In this document: positions 42,082 through 49,961 of the stretch, one piece after another
Numbering within the stretch: position 1 is the first letter of the stretch
Layout: each line of letters starts with the position of its first letter
NCBI GenBank assembly: GCA_964509125.1
Contig: CAZDVZ010000008.1
Coordinates: forward strand, 1 to 55,566
DNA from: SIG653 sp964509125
Lineage (GTDB): Bacteria; Bacillota; Clostridia; Oscillospirales; CAG-382
DNA length: 55,566 nucleotides
Reading direction: 5' to 3'
Program-made: the position numbers and the translations under genes
The notes under the pieces: model-generated
Told to the model about the DNA's origin: nothing
The model's database searches: none
The model's input: the letters and a program-made list of their open reading frames with translations, nothing else

Positions 42082-44052
42082 TTATTTACCTTCGGCGGCG
42101 TTTTTAAATGCGATATATTGTTCCATGGAAATATAATCGGCATAAAGCTTTTGCCCCTTATATCTCAATGTAGAAATACCGAAAGAAGCAAACTGTCCTT
42201 CAAATGTGTTAAGCTTTGTGGCAACATAGCTGGAAGGAGATGCGCCGTAAGGAATTACCAACGCATGGTTGATAAGATATGCTTCTGCTTTTGCAAAAGC
42301 TTCATAACGTGCATTTTTATCATCTTTAATTGCTTTTGCAGCTTTTACAAGGTCATAGTAACCTTGAATTACATCAGCAGATGCGCCGCCTTCTTCAACG
42401 GATTTATACATAAAGTTGTATTTATAACCGTCATCCATGGATTCTTGATAGAAAGGATCTGTCCATGTTTCGGGGTCTTGATAGTCTGCGCCCCAGTTAC
42501 ATTTCATGAATGCGTATTTACCTGAACGACGTACTTCTGTGAGGAAGCTGGAAGAAGGACCTGCCTCAACGATAACGTCGATAAAGTCACTACCGAGAGC
42601 TTTTTCTACCTGTTGTTCAAGAAGAACACATTCGGCTTCCCATCCTGTAGAGGAAGGATTGTAAGAAACAAGCATTTTTACAGGGAAAGTTGCCCCTTCG
42701 GCCTCAAGTGCGGTTTTAGCGAGATCTCTGTACTTGACAGCTTCTGTTTGGTCGCCTACTTTGGAAGAAAGAACATCTTCAAAGGGTGCAAGTGCGGAGA
42801 AATCTTCTCCATTGTCGTTAGCGCAGAATGTTGCCAATGTAATTGTATCGTAAAGATATGTTTCGGGAGCCTGAGTTTCAGAAAGTCCCATAATTGCTGT
42901 CTGATTCATAGCATAAAGAACAGCTTTACGGAAATCTTCGTTGTTAACAGCTTTTTTCCAGTTTTCGGGTTCATATTCCTCATCGAAACGAGGATCAAAG
43001 TTGAAACAGTAGAAGTAGGAATAGTCAACAGATGTTCTGGACTTGCTGAGATACTTGTATTTAGTATCATCATTAATCCAGTCACTTGCAACGTCTGTAT
43101 CGATCTCTGCATAGTCGATCTCGCCTCTGAGTATCATTTCAGGAGCTACATTACCTGCTTCAGCATTGTAAATATATCTAATTTCGCTTATATAGACAAT
43201 ATCTGCATCGTAGTTGTAGGGGTTTTTCTTAAGAACTCTTTGTGTATTGGGAGTCCATTCAGAAAGATAATATGCGCCGCAGTAATACATTTTGTCGGCA
43301 GCAGTACCAAAATCTTTGCCAAGTTCCTCAAGGAGAGGACCGTATGCGGGAAGATATGTGATATATGTAAGAGAAGACTCGAAATAAACGCATTCTTCTT
43401 CAAGAGTGTATGTAAGAGTGTAGTTATCTACAGCTTTAACACCAACTTCGTCAAATGAAATTTCAGGCCATGTAGCAACAAGGTTTCCGTCATCGTCAAA
43501 TTCTTGTCCGTTTGTAGACTTGTATGCAAGACCTTTGTAATATTCTTCGGCATTTTTAATTTTTCCGAAGAGATTTTGAACGGTGCTACTTTCATGTTCA
43601 GGATTAAGAGTGTATTTAAGAGCAGAAACAAAGTCATTAGCCGTAACATCGGCCTTAACTGTACCTGTGTGGTCTACCCATTTTTGACCTTCGCGAATCT
43701 TGAAAGTCCACACAAGAGGGTCCTCGTCGTTGTTCCACTCGGTTGCAAGACCGGGTTTTATAGCGCTTTTTTCGTCATACTCCACAAGAGAGTCAACGGT
43801 ATTTGCACCAACTGTCATTTCGTTGGAGTTTGATGTTATTAAATAATTAAGTGTCGAAAGTTCGCCGGAGTAAAGAACACGGTATGTGCCGTTTTCAACC
43901 ACAGAATCGTCCTTAGATGTATCATCCGTGCTTTCTTCCAAAACAGCATCAGACGCGAGACTTATGTCCGGATCCTCGTTTCCGGCGCACGAAACCATGG
44001 AAACGCAAACAGTAATAAGACAAAGCATTAATGCAAGAATTTTTTTTGTCAT
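42082..44052 (-). CDS. oppA: Oligopeptide ABC transporter substrate-binding lipoprotein OppA
   Basis: A 656-aa lipoprotein of the family 5 extracellular solute-binding proteins. The signal peptide MTKKILALMLCLITVCVSMVSC ends in a lipobox (SMVSC), followed by an acidic Ser/Asp linker and the binding domain with LNYLITSN, YAMNQTAIMG and FMKCNWGADYQDPETW. The ATG at 44052 is chosen because GGAGG lies 6 nt upstream; the frame is open to 44160 but would include the promoter. It is the first gene of oppABCDF. It is larger than E. coli OppA (543), consistent with Gram-positive peptide-binding proteins. Confidence 0.94.
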   Translation of the reverse strand: MTKKILALMLCLITVCVSMVSCAGNEDPDISLASDAVLEESTDDTSKDDSVVENGTYRVLYSGELSTLNYLITSNSNEMTVGANTVDSLVEYDEKSAIKPGLATEWNNDEDPLVWTFKIREGQKWVDHTGTVKADVTANDFVSALKYTLNPEHESSTVQNLFGKIKNAEEYYKGLAYKSTNGQEFDDDGNLVATWPEISFDEVGVKAVDNYTLTYTLEEECVYFESSLTYITYLPAYGPLLEELGKDFGTAADKMYYCGAYYLSEWTPNTQRVLKKNPYNYDADIVYISEIRYIYNAEAGNVAPEMILRGEIDYAEIDTDVASDWINDDTKYKYLSKSRTSVDYSYFYCFNFDPRFDEEYEPENWKKAVNNEDFRKAVLYAMNQTAIMGLSETQAPETYLYDTITLATFCANDNGEDFSALAPFEDVLSSKVGDQTEAVKYRDLAKTALEAEGATFPVKMLVSYNPSSTGWEAECVLLEQQVEKALGSDFIDVIVEAGPSSSFLTEVRRSGKYAFMKCNWGADYQDPETWTDPFYQESMDDGYKYNFMYKSVEEGGASADVIQGYYDLVKAAKAIKDDKNARYEAFAKAEAYLINHALVIPYGASPSSYVATKLNTFEGQFASFGISTLRYKGQKLYADYISMEQYIAFKNAAEGK

Positions 44053-44131
44053 GTTTTCCTCCAAATTTAAAGTTTTATCGTGACATAACATACTCGATTC
44101 GCAAAATATCTTTAGCCACAGATTAAAACCA

Positions 44132-44160
44132 ATGTTACCACAATAGGCACCATTTGTCAA
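44132..44160 (-). promoter_or_regulatory. Sigma-A promoter of the opp operon
   Basis: Minus strand TTGACA (44155-44160), 17-nt spacer, TAACAT (44132-44137). It faces away from the radC-like promoter, whose -35 box is 50 bp away. The frame upstream of the chosen oppA start overlaps this promoter, which excludes the long form. Confidence 0.7.
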
Positions 44161-44209
44161 GGGTTAAATCGAAATTTATGACTTTTTGTTTTAAAAAAGT
44201 GTTTGTCCG

Positions 44210-44238
44210 TTGACAATTGCGGAATAATATTATACAAT
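44210..44238 (+). promoter_or_regulatory. Sigma-A promoter of the RadC-like gene
   Basis: TTGACA (44210-44215), 17-nt spacer, TACAAT (44233-44238). It is close to consensus and leaves a ~32-nt leader. Confidence 0.8.
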
Positions 44239-44276
44239 TTACAGTAAGATGAAAATTGTATTTTGAGGTGGAATGA

Positions 44277-44939
44277 ATGTCAAGCGGTCGAAACGATGCA
44301 AAAGATTTTATAAAGAGGATTTCTAAAAACGAATCTTTCGTTACAAAAGACGAACTTTGGAATTATGTTTTGTCATTTGTTTTCTCGGAAGAAGAAACAG
44401 AAAAAGCATTTTCGCAAACTATTCAACATATTTTTAAAGGAGCTTCCTTTTCAGAAGACTTTACAGAAGAGCAAAAAACTTTTTTAAAAGCACTTTCAAT
44501 TATTGTTAAAGATACATCAAATGCGCTTTCCTTGAGCCGTAACATGAAATCACACATATCAGCAGGTAATTTTTTTGTAAACTTTATAGGAAACGCAGGC
44601 ACGGAAAGTCTATATGCCGCATATTTAACGGAAAATTTCGTTCTGCTTTCTGCAGAAAATGTTTGCGAAGGTGACACAGGTTCTGTTTTAATTGACGTTG
44701 ACAGCATGATAAGTCGCGCTATAAAGCTTAATGCAAAAAAAGTTGTTATTGCGCACAATCACGTAAGTTCATATATGTCATATTCCATGGAAGACTATCA
44801 AGCGACATTAAAACTCGGAGCTTATTTTTCATCAAAAGGTATAACACTTTTGGAACATTTTGTAATTGCCGGTGGAAAATTTCACGGCATACTTTATGAT
44901 CTTGCAGACGAAGATCGTTGGAAAAACGAAATACTCTGA
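44277..44939 (+). CDS. RadC-like JAMM/MPN-domain protein
   Basis: A 220-aa protein with a helical N-terminal half and a C-terminal RadC-type JAB domain. The metal motif keeps the JAMM spacing HxH-x7-S-x2-D: HNHVSSYMSYSMED near residues 161-174. The usual RadC phrase HNHPSGDPxPSxxD is changed at the Pro and Gly positions, so this is a diverged member. Members of this family are linked to DNA repair or mobile elements, but their function is not settled. GAGGTGG precedes the ATG. It stands alone, divergent from opp, and ends at a terminator. Confidence 0.85.
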   Translation: MSSGRNDAKDFIKRISKNESFVTKDELWNYVLSFVFSEEETEKAFSQTIQHIFKGASFSEDFTEEQKTFLKALSIIVKDTSNALSLSRNMKSHISAGNFFVNFIGNAGTESLYAAYLTENFVLLSAENVCEGDTGSVLIDVDSMISRAIKLNAKKVVIAHNHVSSYMSYSMEDYQATLKLGAYFSSKGITLLEHFVIAGGKFHGILYDLADEDRWKNEIL

Positions 44940-44981
44940 AAAATAGTATATAATTTTGCCATCTTCCATTATGGTATACTT

Positions 44982-45024
44982 AAAGGGGCTGTAAAAAATG
45001 AATTTGTTTTTTTACAACCCCTTT
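44982..45024. terminator. Bidirectional terminator between radC-like and MFS genes
   Basis: AAAGGGG-C-TGTAAAAAA (from 44982) pairs with TTTTTTACA-A-CCCCTTT (to 45024), a long stem with one mismatch. The genes converge, and T-rich sequence follows in both directions. Confidence 0.78.
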
Positions 45025-45029
45025 TACAA

Positions 45030-46325
45030 TTATTTTATTTTTCTTTTGAAAACCTTTTTTGATACAAAGACAAACACTATCATAACGGCTATAACAATGA
45101 GCGCTGCAATGAAAATATTAGTATTTGGCAAAAAAGATTCAGTTCCGTCATTATTTTTCACTGTCTCTGCATTAGCCAATACTTTTTGACCTATAAACGG
45201 ACCGACAACACCGGGAACAAGAACTTGAGAGAATATACGGACTCCTTGAAGCATACCCGCCTTTCCTTCGGGGGTCAAATCCCGGATTTTCGCATTGAAA
45301 ACCGCCATAGAGCAGAGATATCCGCACATCATAAACAGAGAGCCTATAAACACAGGAAGCATCGTTTTTGAAAAGATTAAAAATGCATACCCGATGCAAA
45401 GAGAAGCAACAGAAAAGGAAACGGAAAAATCAAAACCTTTTTTGTCATACGTTTTTCCCCAGAAAAATGTCGCAATTGCGGCAAGAATAACAGCGGGCGC
45501 CATTATCAATGGATAATTTGCCATTCCCAAAGACTTTTCATAGTAGATTATCAAATAAGGCATAAACACTTGTATTGAAACATTAAAAAGAATAAACCCG
45601 CAAAGATAAAAATACAAAGAACGGTTTTCCTTTATTGTTGAAGGTCTGAAACCGTAAATCACGTTTTTAAAATACCCGCTTTGAGAAGGCTTATTTTGAT
45701 CTTTTTCAATGATAAACAGCCCCAAAAATCCAACGGCGATAACACAAGCACCGATTATGGCAAATATGGTAACCCAACTTTGAGATTGATCCAAATCAAA
45801 AGCCATAAATCCGCCGAAAACCGCAAGAACTGCAACCATGGGCATCATGGAATTGATTCCCTCCGCGGCACCTCGGTTTGTACTGTCCGTCATATCTGTT
45901 ACCCACGCATTAAACGCCGCATCGTTTGCAGTTGAGCCGAAAAATGTCATTACACAGTCAAGAATGATAACGAGATATATTCCCACCGTAGCAGCAGAAA
46001 TTGACGTACCCACCATTTTTCCTATAAATTCCTCTCGCAAAAAACAAAACGAAAAAATAGAAACACCCCAAAGAATATATCCACCGCTGATAAACAGCTT
46101 TCGTTTTCCAAGCCTATCGGAAAGCGCACCCATAAACACTGTTGTGAGAGTGGCGGAAACGGCACTTGCACCCACCATAAGCGAAATATCAGACGGAGAG
46201 GCACCGAACATTTTATACATAAACACGTTGAAATACATATTTTCAACAGTCCATGCCACCTGCCCCATAAATCCAAAGATGGTCAATGCAAGCCAAAATC
46301 GAGATGATAATTTTGTTTTAGTCAT
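45030..46325 (-). CDS. MFS transporter (sugar-type)
   Basis: A 431-aa polytopic membrane protein with 12 hydrophobic segments. The MFS loop between helices 2 and 3 has MGALSDRLGKRKLF, the classic signature. The start overlaps the namZ-like gene stop by 8 bp, so it is translated with it. Placed after a 4-alpha-glucanotransferase and a NamZ-like hydrolase, it may move a sugar or a wall-derived amino sugar. The substrate is not deducible from sequence. Confidence 0.87.
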   Translation of the reverse strand: MTKTKLSSRFWLALTIFGFMGQVAWTVENMYFNVFMYKMFGASPSDISLMVGASAVSATLTTVFMGALSDRLGKRKLFISGGYILWGVSIFSFCFLREEFIGKMVGTSISAATVGIYLVIILDCVMTFFGSTANDAAFNAWVTDMTDSTNRGAAEGINSMMPMVAVLAVFGGFMAFDLDQSQSWVTIFAIIGACVIAVGFLGLFIIEKDQNKPSQSGYFKNVIYGFRPSTIKENRSLYFYLCGFILFNVSIQVFMPYLIIYYEKSLGMANYPLIMAPAVILAAIATFFWGKTYDKKGFDFSVSFSVASLCIGYAFLIFSKTMLPVFIGSLFMMCGYLCSMAVFNAKIRDLTPEGKAGMLQGVRIFSQVLVPGVVGPFIGQKVLANAETVKNNDGTESFLPNTNIFIAALIVIAVMIVFVFVSKKVFKRKIK

Positions 46326-47436
46326 ACATCAAAACACTTTCTATCTTTTTTGCAAACTCTGCGCAGTCTTTCTTTGCTCTCACAAGACAATCTTCCACGG
46401 AAAAATCATCTTTCAAAATAGAGTCATCGCCAAAAAGCTTAGCTTCAAATCCGCCGCCCCAAATAAATTCAAAGCCTTCGTATTTTCTTATTTCGGAGAG
46501 GAGATGCATACCGGCCTCAAAGGGTCTGTAAGCGTCTCTGTCAAGAATATGAAGCTGAACACCGCCGCAACGCTGACCTTGATGTTTACTGAATGTAGGT
46601 GTAAAGTATGCACTTCTAAATACAACTCCGGGAAGTTTTTTTGCATTCAAAGCGTCTGCAAGCTTTTTTCCATCGATAAAAGGTGCTCCAACGATTTCAA
46701 AAGGAATTGTCGTCCCTCTGCCTTCTGAAATGTTTGTGCCCTCAAAATAACAGGTTGCCAAATAGTTTATAAATGAATTAACCGTAGGAAGGTTAGGCGA
46801 AGGCAAAATGAGTGGCATTCCCGTTTGATCAAAATACATATCTCGTTTCCATCCATCAACAGGAACAACCGTAAGATCACAACCAATATTTTTTTCCTTA
46901 TTTATGTAAGTTGCAAATTCACCGATGGTGAGAGCATATCTTGCCGGGATAGCATATTCACCCACACCGCTGGAAAAATTTTCGTTAAGGGTGATCCCCT
47001 CCATTATAACACCACCCACAGGGTTAGGGCGATCAAGAACAATTACCTTTTTCCCCTTTGCGGCGCAAAGCTTCATTGAGCGTGTAAGAGCATACAGATA
47101 TGTGTAATATCTCGCGCCTACGTCTTGAATATCAAACACCAAAATGTCAAATGTATCAAGCATTTCGTCTGTCATGTGTTTGTTTTCGCCATAAAGGCTA
47201 TAAACTTTAAGACCTGTTTCAGAATCTATATATGTATCAATTTTTTGTCCCGCCTGAATGTCTCCCCTTATTCCATGTTCGGGAGCAAAAAGAGAAGTTA
47301 CGTTATATTTTTCCGCAAGCACCTCGTATGTAGGGCGTAAAGAAGCATCCACGCCCGTGGGGCCGGTGAGAACACCAAGCCTGCCTTCTTTTAAAACGCC
47401 AAGTTTTAATGCGTTGTCAATTCCCGCTTTTACCAT
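46318..47436 (-). CDS. NamZ-like exo-beta-N-acetylmuramidase (DUF1343)
   Basis: A 372-aa protein of the DUF1343 family, whose studied member NamZ removes MurNAc from the end of peptidoglycan fragments. Family blocks are GVLTGPTGVD, LFAPEHGIRGD, VFDIQDVGARYYTYLY (residues ~105-120), LDRPNPVGG and SEGRGTTIPFE. No signal peptide is seen, so it would act in the cytosol. The ATG at 47436 is chosen because AAGGTG lies 6 nt upstream; a GTG at 47445 is possible. It lies 5 bp after malQ and overlaps the MFS gene. Confidence 0.88.
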   Translation of the reverse strand: MVKAGIDNALKLGVLKEGRLGVLTGPTGVDASLRPTYEVLAEKYNVTSLFAPEHGIRGDIQAGQKIDTYIDSETGLKVYSLYGENKHMTDEMLDTFDILVFDIQDVGARYYTYLYALTRSMKLCAAKGKKVIVLDRPNPVGGVIMEGITLNENFSSGVGEYAIPARYALTIGEFATYINKEKNIGCDLTVVPVDGWKRDMYFDQTGMPLILPSPNLPTVNSFINYLATCYFEGTNISEGRGTTIPFEIVGAPFIDGKKLADALNAKKLPGVVFRSAYFTPTFSKHQGQRCGGVQLHILDRDAYRPFEAGMHLLSEIRKYEGFEFIWGGGFEAKLFGDDSILKDDFSVEDCLVRAKKDCAEFAKKIESVLMYD

Positions 47437-47441
47437 ACCTA

Positions 47442-48947
47442 TCACCTTTTAAAAACTCTGTTCAGAGTTTTGAAATACTCCTTATCTATGTTATTTATAG
47501 TATCTTCCGTAGTTCTGTAACACCAATTTCCTTCTGCTACACCGGGAACATTCATCCTGGTATCGCCCCCAAATCCACACATATCTTGAAATGGGATTAT
47601 AGCAACTCGTGATGATGATCTCCAAACCGTTTCAATCAACTTTCTGCATCCGGGAGAATGAAAACCGCCTTCTTCCCAGCGTACATCTTCGGCGGAGCAA
47701 TATCGAAGTGCAGCCGCCCTTTCTTCTGCGGTAAGTTCCCAAAGGTAACCCAACAGAGTGTTGTTATCGTGCGTTCCCGTATACGCGACAGAGTTTTCGG
47801 GATAATTATGAGGCATATGACTACTGTCTTCTTCTGCAGAAATTCCAAACTGAACAACACGCATACCGGGAAACCTCGTGTCGGAAAGCAATTTTTCTAC
47901 ATCCTCACCGAATTCTCCCAAATCTTCTGCAATTATAGGAAGATCCCCAAGATGTTCTTTCAACACTTTAAAAAAACTCATCCTCGGTCCCTTCACCCAC
48001 TCTCCTTCTTTTGCAGAGGTTGCATCTGCGGGAATGCTCCAATATGAAGCAAATGCCCTAAAATGATCAATTCGAATAATATCATGATATTTAAAGCCGT
48101 TTTCAATACGCCTTATCCACCAGTTGAAATCATCTTTTTTCATTTCTTTCCAGTCATAAATAGGGTTTCCCCAAAGCTGACCGTCTTCTGAAAAATAATC
48201 GGGAGGTACTCCGGCAACTTCCTTGGGTACAAACTTTTCATCCACTTTAAAAAGCGACCTGTTTGCATACACATCGGCAGATTCCAAACCTACGTAAAAT
48301 GGCATATCACCAATTAAATAGATCCCTTTTGAATTAGCATAGCTTTTAAAATCCGTCCATTGAGCATGAAACATATACTGAACAAAAAGATAAAAGTCAA
48401 CATCTTTTTGAGCAAGCACGGTTTCATCCCACAAATAAATAGGTTTCCCCGTAAACACCTTTGAAAGAGCGCAAAACTTGGCATATTCCAAAATATGCGG
48501 GTTTTCTTTTCCAAATCCAAACACTTCCTCCAAAAGCTCCGCGTCCGCATTTTCAAACGCTTCTGTCAGCGCATAGATCCTTGTTTGAAAAGCAAAGTTA
48601 TAATCCGCAACGTAGGGTGATCCTTTGTATTTGCACTTTTCCAAGGTTTCTTTTGAAATAAGCCCTTGGGTATACAATATGAAAGGGTCGATATACAACA
48701 GGTTTCCCGCAAATGCACCGTCACTTGAATATGGAGAATTGCCGCTCCCGACAGGGTTTATTGGCAATATCTGCCAGTAAGTAAATCCCTGTTCCGCAAG
48801 AAAGTCTGCAAAACGCCTCGCCTCCGCACCAACAGTGCCAACGGCAAAATCACCGGGCAATGACGAAATATTCATAAGCACGCCCGAAGACCGTTTAAAA
48901 AAACAATCCTTCCTCTTTTTGGAGTCTGCGCAAACGAAACCGGACAT
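47442..48947 (-). CDS. malQ: 4-alpha-glucanotransferase (amylomaltase)
   Basis: A 501-aa cytosolic GH77 enzyme that moves maltodextrin segments between glucans. Motifs are WQILPINPVGSGNSPYSS, GDMPFYVGLESADVY, RIDHFRAF (catalytic Asp), IIAEDLGE (acid/base Glu) and YTGTHDNNT. All catalytic residues are present and the length is normal. GGAGG lies 5 nt before the ATG. It is the first gene of the malQ-namZ-MFS operon and has its own promoter. Confidence 0.97.
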   Translation of the reverse strand: MSGFVCADSKKRKDCFFKRSSGVLMNISSLPGDFAVGTVGAEARRFADFLAEQGFTYWQILPINPVGSGNSPYSSDGAFAGNLLYIDPFILYTQGLISKETLEKCKYKGSPYVADYNFAFQTRIYALTEAFENADAELLEEVFGFGKENPHILEYAKFCALSKVFTGKPIYLWDETVLAQKDVDFYLFVQYMFHAQWTDFKSYANSKGIYLIGDMPFYVGLESADVYANRSLFKVDEKFVPKEVAGVPPDYFSEDGQLWGNPIYDWKEMKKDDFNWWIRRIENGFKYHDIIRIDHFRAFASYWSIPADATSAKEGEWVKGPRMSFFKVLKEHLGDLPIIAEDLGEFGEDVEKLLSDTRFPGMRVVQFGISAEEDSSHMPHNYPENSVAYTGTHDNNTLLGYLWELTAEERAAALRYCSAEDVRWEEGGFHSPGCRKLIETVWRSSSRVAIIPFQDMCGFGGDTRMNVPGVAEGNWCYRTTEDTINNIDKEYFKTLNRVFKR

Positions 48948-48976
48948 ATATTTTCCTCCTTGCTTTTGGTAGTTTT

Positions 48977-49006
48977 ATTATACCACGATAATTTATGTTA
49001 TGTCAA
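48977..49006 (-). promoter_or_regulatory. Sigma-A promoter of malQ
   Basis: Minus strand TTGACA (49001-49006), 18-nt spacer, TATAAT (48977-48982). Confidence 0.82.
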
Positions 49007-49037
49007 GAAAATTCCCATCTTTTAACGACGAATTTAA

Positions 49038-49075
49038 CCAAAAAAACGTCCTTACCAAAAAAGCAAGAACGTTTT
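49038..49075 (-). terminator. Terminator of the 49098 lipoprotein gene
   Basis: On the minus strand AAAACGTTCTT pairs with AAGGACGTTTT (one mismatch), followed by a T tract. It lies 23 bp after the lipoprotein stop. Confidence 0.7.
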
Positions 49076-49097
49076 CATGTTTTTATTTATTCAATCA

Positions 49098-49883
49098 TTA
49101 TTCAGCGGCTTTTACGGAAGTTATATGAGTATTAACTCCGTTGTACCAATAAAGGAAACCCTCAACATCGATAACATCACCTGCTTCAAGTGCGGAAACA
49201 TCGGTATAAACCTGTGTATCTGTACCTGTGAGGTAAACTTCAACGCAGAAGTCGTAGCTTGCGCCGTCTTTGGAAACAGTTACATAAATGTCATCACCGG
49301 GTTCGCCGTTTTTGAACTCAACCTTTTCAACTGTCAAGCCTTTGAAAGAAACAAACATATTTTGTTTTTCAATAAGCTCGTCTTTTCCAAGAAGTTCTGT
49401 TACATCTGTTGCTGTTGCAATGAAGCTACCTTCAAGGATCTCATAAGTTGCATCGATAATTTCAATTTCGCCGGAAAATTCAGCCTTATAACCCTTAACT
49501 CTGATCTTTGTACCGGGAACGAGCTTATCATATTCTTCTTCTGTGCAAGGCATTTCATAAATAAAATATGCGCCATCTTCTGCCTGAGTGTAGAATTTGC
49601 CTTTTCCATCCCACCAAGACTGTTTTGCCTGAACATATGTTTCAACACAAACCTCAGCATCAAGCTCTGCTGCTGCATATTCTGCATATGTCATAACTTT
49701 AACTTCTTCACCCTCTTCGGAAGTTGGTTCTTCTGATGTTTCATCAACGGAAGATGCTTCTTCGGAAATTGCTGTTTCAGAAGCTGTAGACACAGCAGAG
49801 GATTCTTCATCGCCGCCGCAGCTTGCAAGAGTGGCAGAAAATGCAAGTGCTAAAAGCAAAATGCCAACCGTAAATTTTTTCAT
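49098..49883 (-). CDS. Lipoprotein with OB-fold-like repeats
   Basis: A 261-aa lipoprotein. The signal peptide FTVGILLLALAFSATLASC ends in a lipobox, followed by a ~45-residue Ser/Glu/Ala-rich linker and two beta-rich domains with VPGTKIRVKGYKAEFSGEIEI and LEAGDVIDVEGFLYWYNG, which resemble OB-fold repeats. The ATG at 49883 is chosen because AGGAG lies 10 nt upstream and the signal peptide starts there. It has its own promoter, overlapping the end of the sugar-binding protein gene. Function unknown. Confidence 0.78.
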   Translation of the reverse strand: MKKFTVGILLLALAFSATLASCGGDEESSAVSTASETAISEEASSVDETSEEPTSEEGEEVKVMTYAEYAAAELDAEVCVETYVQAKQSWWDGKGKFYTQAEDGAYFIYEMPCTEEEYDKLVPGTKIRVKGYKAEFSGEIEIIDATYEILEGSFIATATDVTELLGKDELIEKQNMFVSFKGLTVEKVEFKNGEPGDDIYVTVSKDGASYDFCVEVYLTGTDTQVYTDVSALEAGDVIDVEGFLYWYNGVNTHITSVKAAE

Positions 49884-49933
49884 TTTCAAAAATCTCCTAT
49901 TTTTTATATTTCGGCAAAAACCGAACAAAGCAT

Positions 49934-49961
49934 ATTATATACCATTTTTTTAAAATGTCAA
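49934..49961 (-). promoter_or_regulatory. Sigma-A promoter of the 49098 lipoprotein
   Basis: Minus strand TTGACA (49956-49961), 16-nt spacer, TATAAT (49934-49939). The -35 box overlaps the stop region of the upstream gene. A short TTCGG/CCGAA hairpin lies in the leader. Confidence 0.78.

Noticed and set aside
42613..43458. 281-aa plus-strand open frame
   Set aside because: It is antisense to oppA, which has clear family motifs; composition and Cys content look like a shadow frame.
45838..46728. 296-aa plus-strand open frame
   Set aside because: It is antisense to the MFS and NamZ-like genes and shows no domain; a shadow frame.
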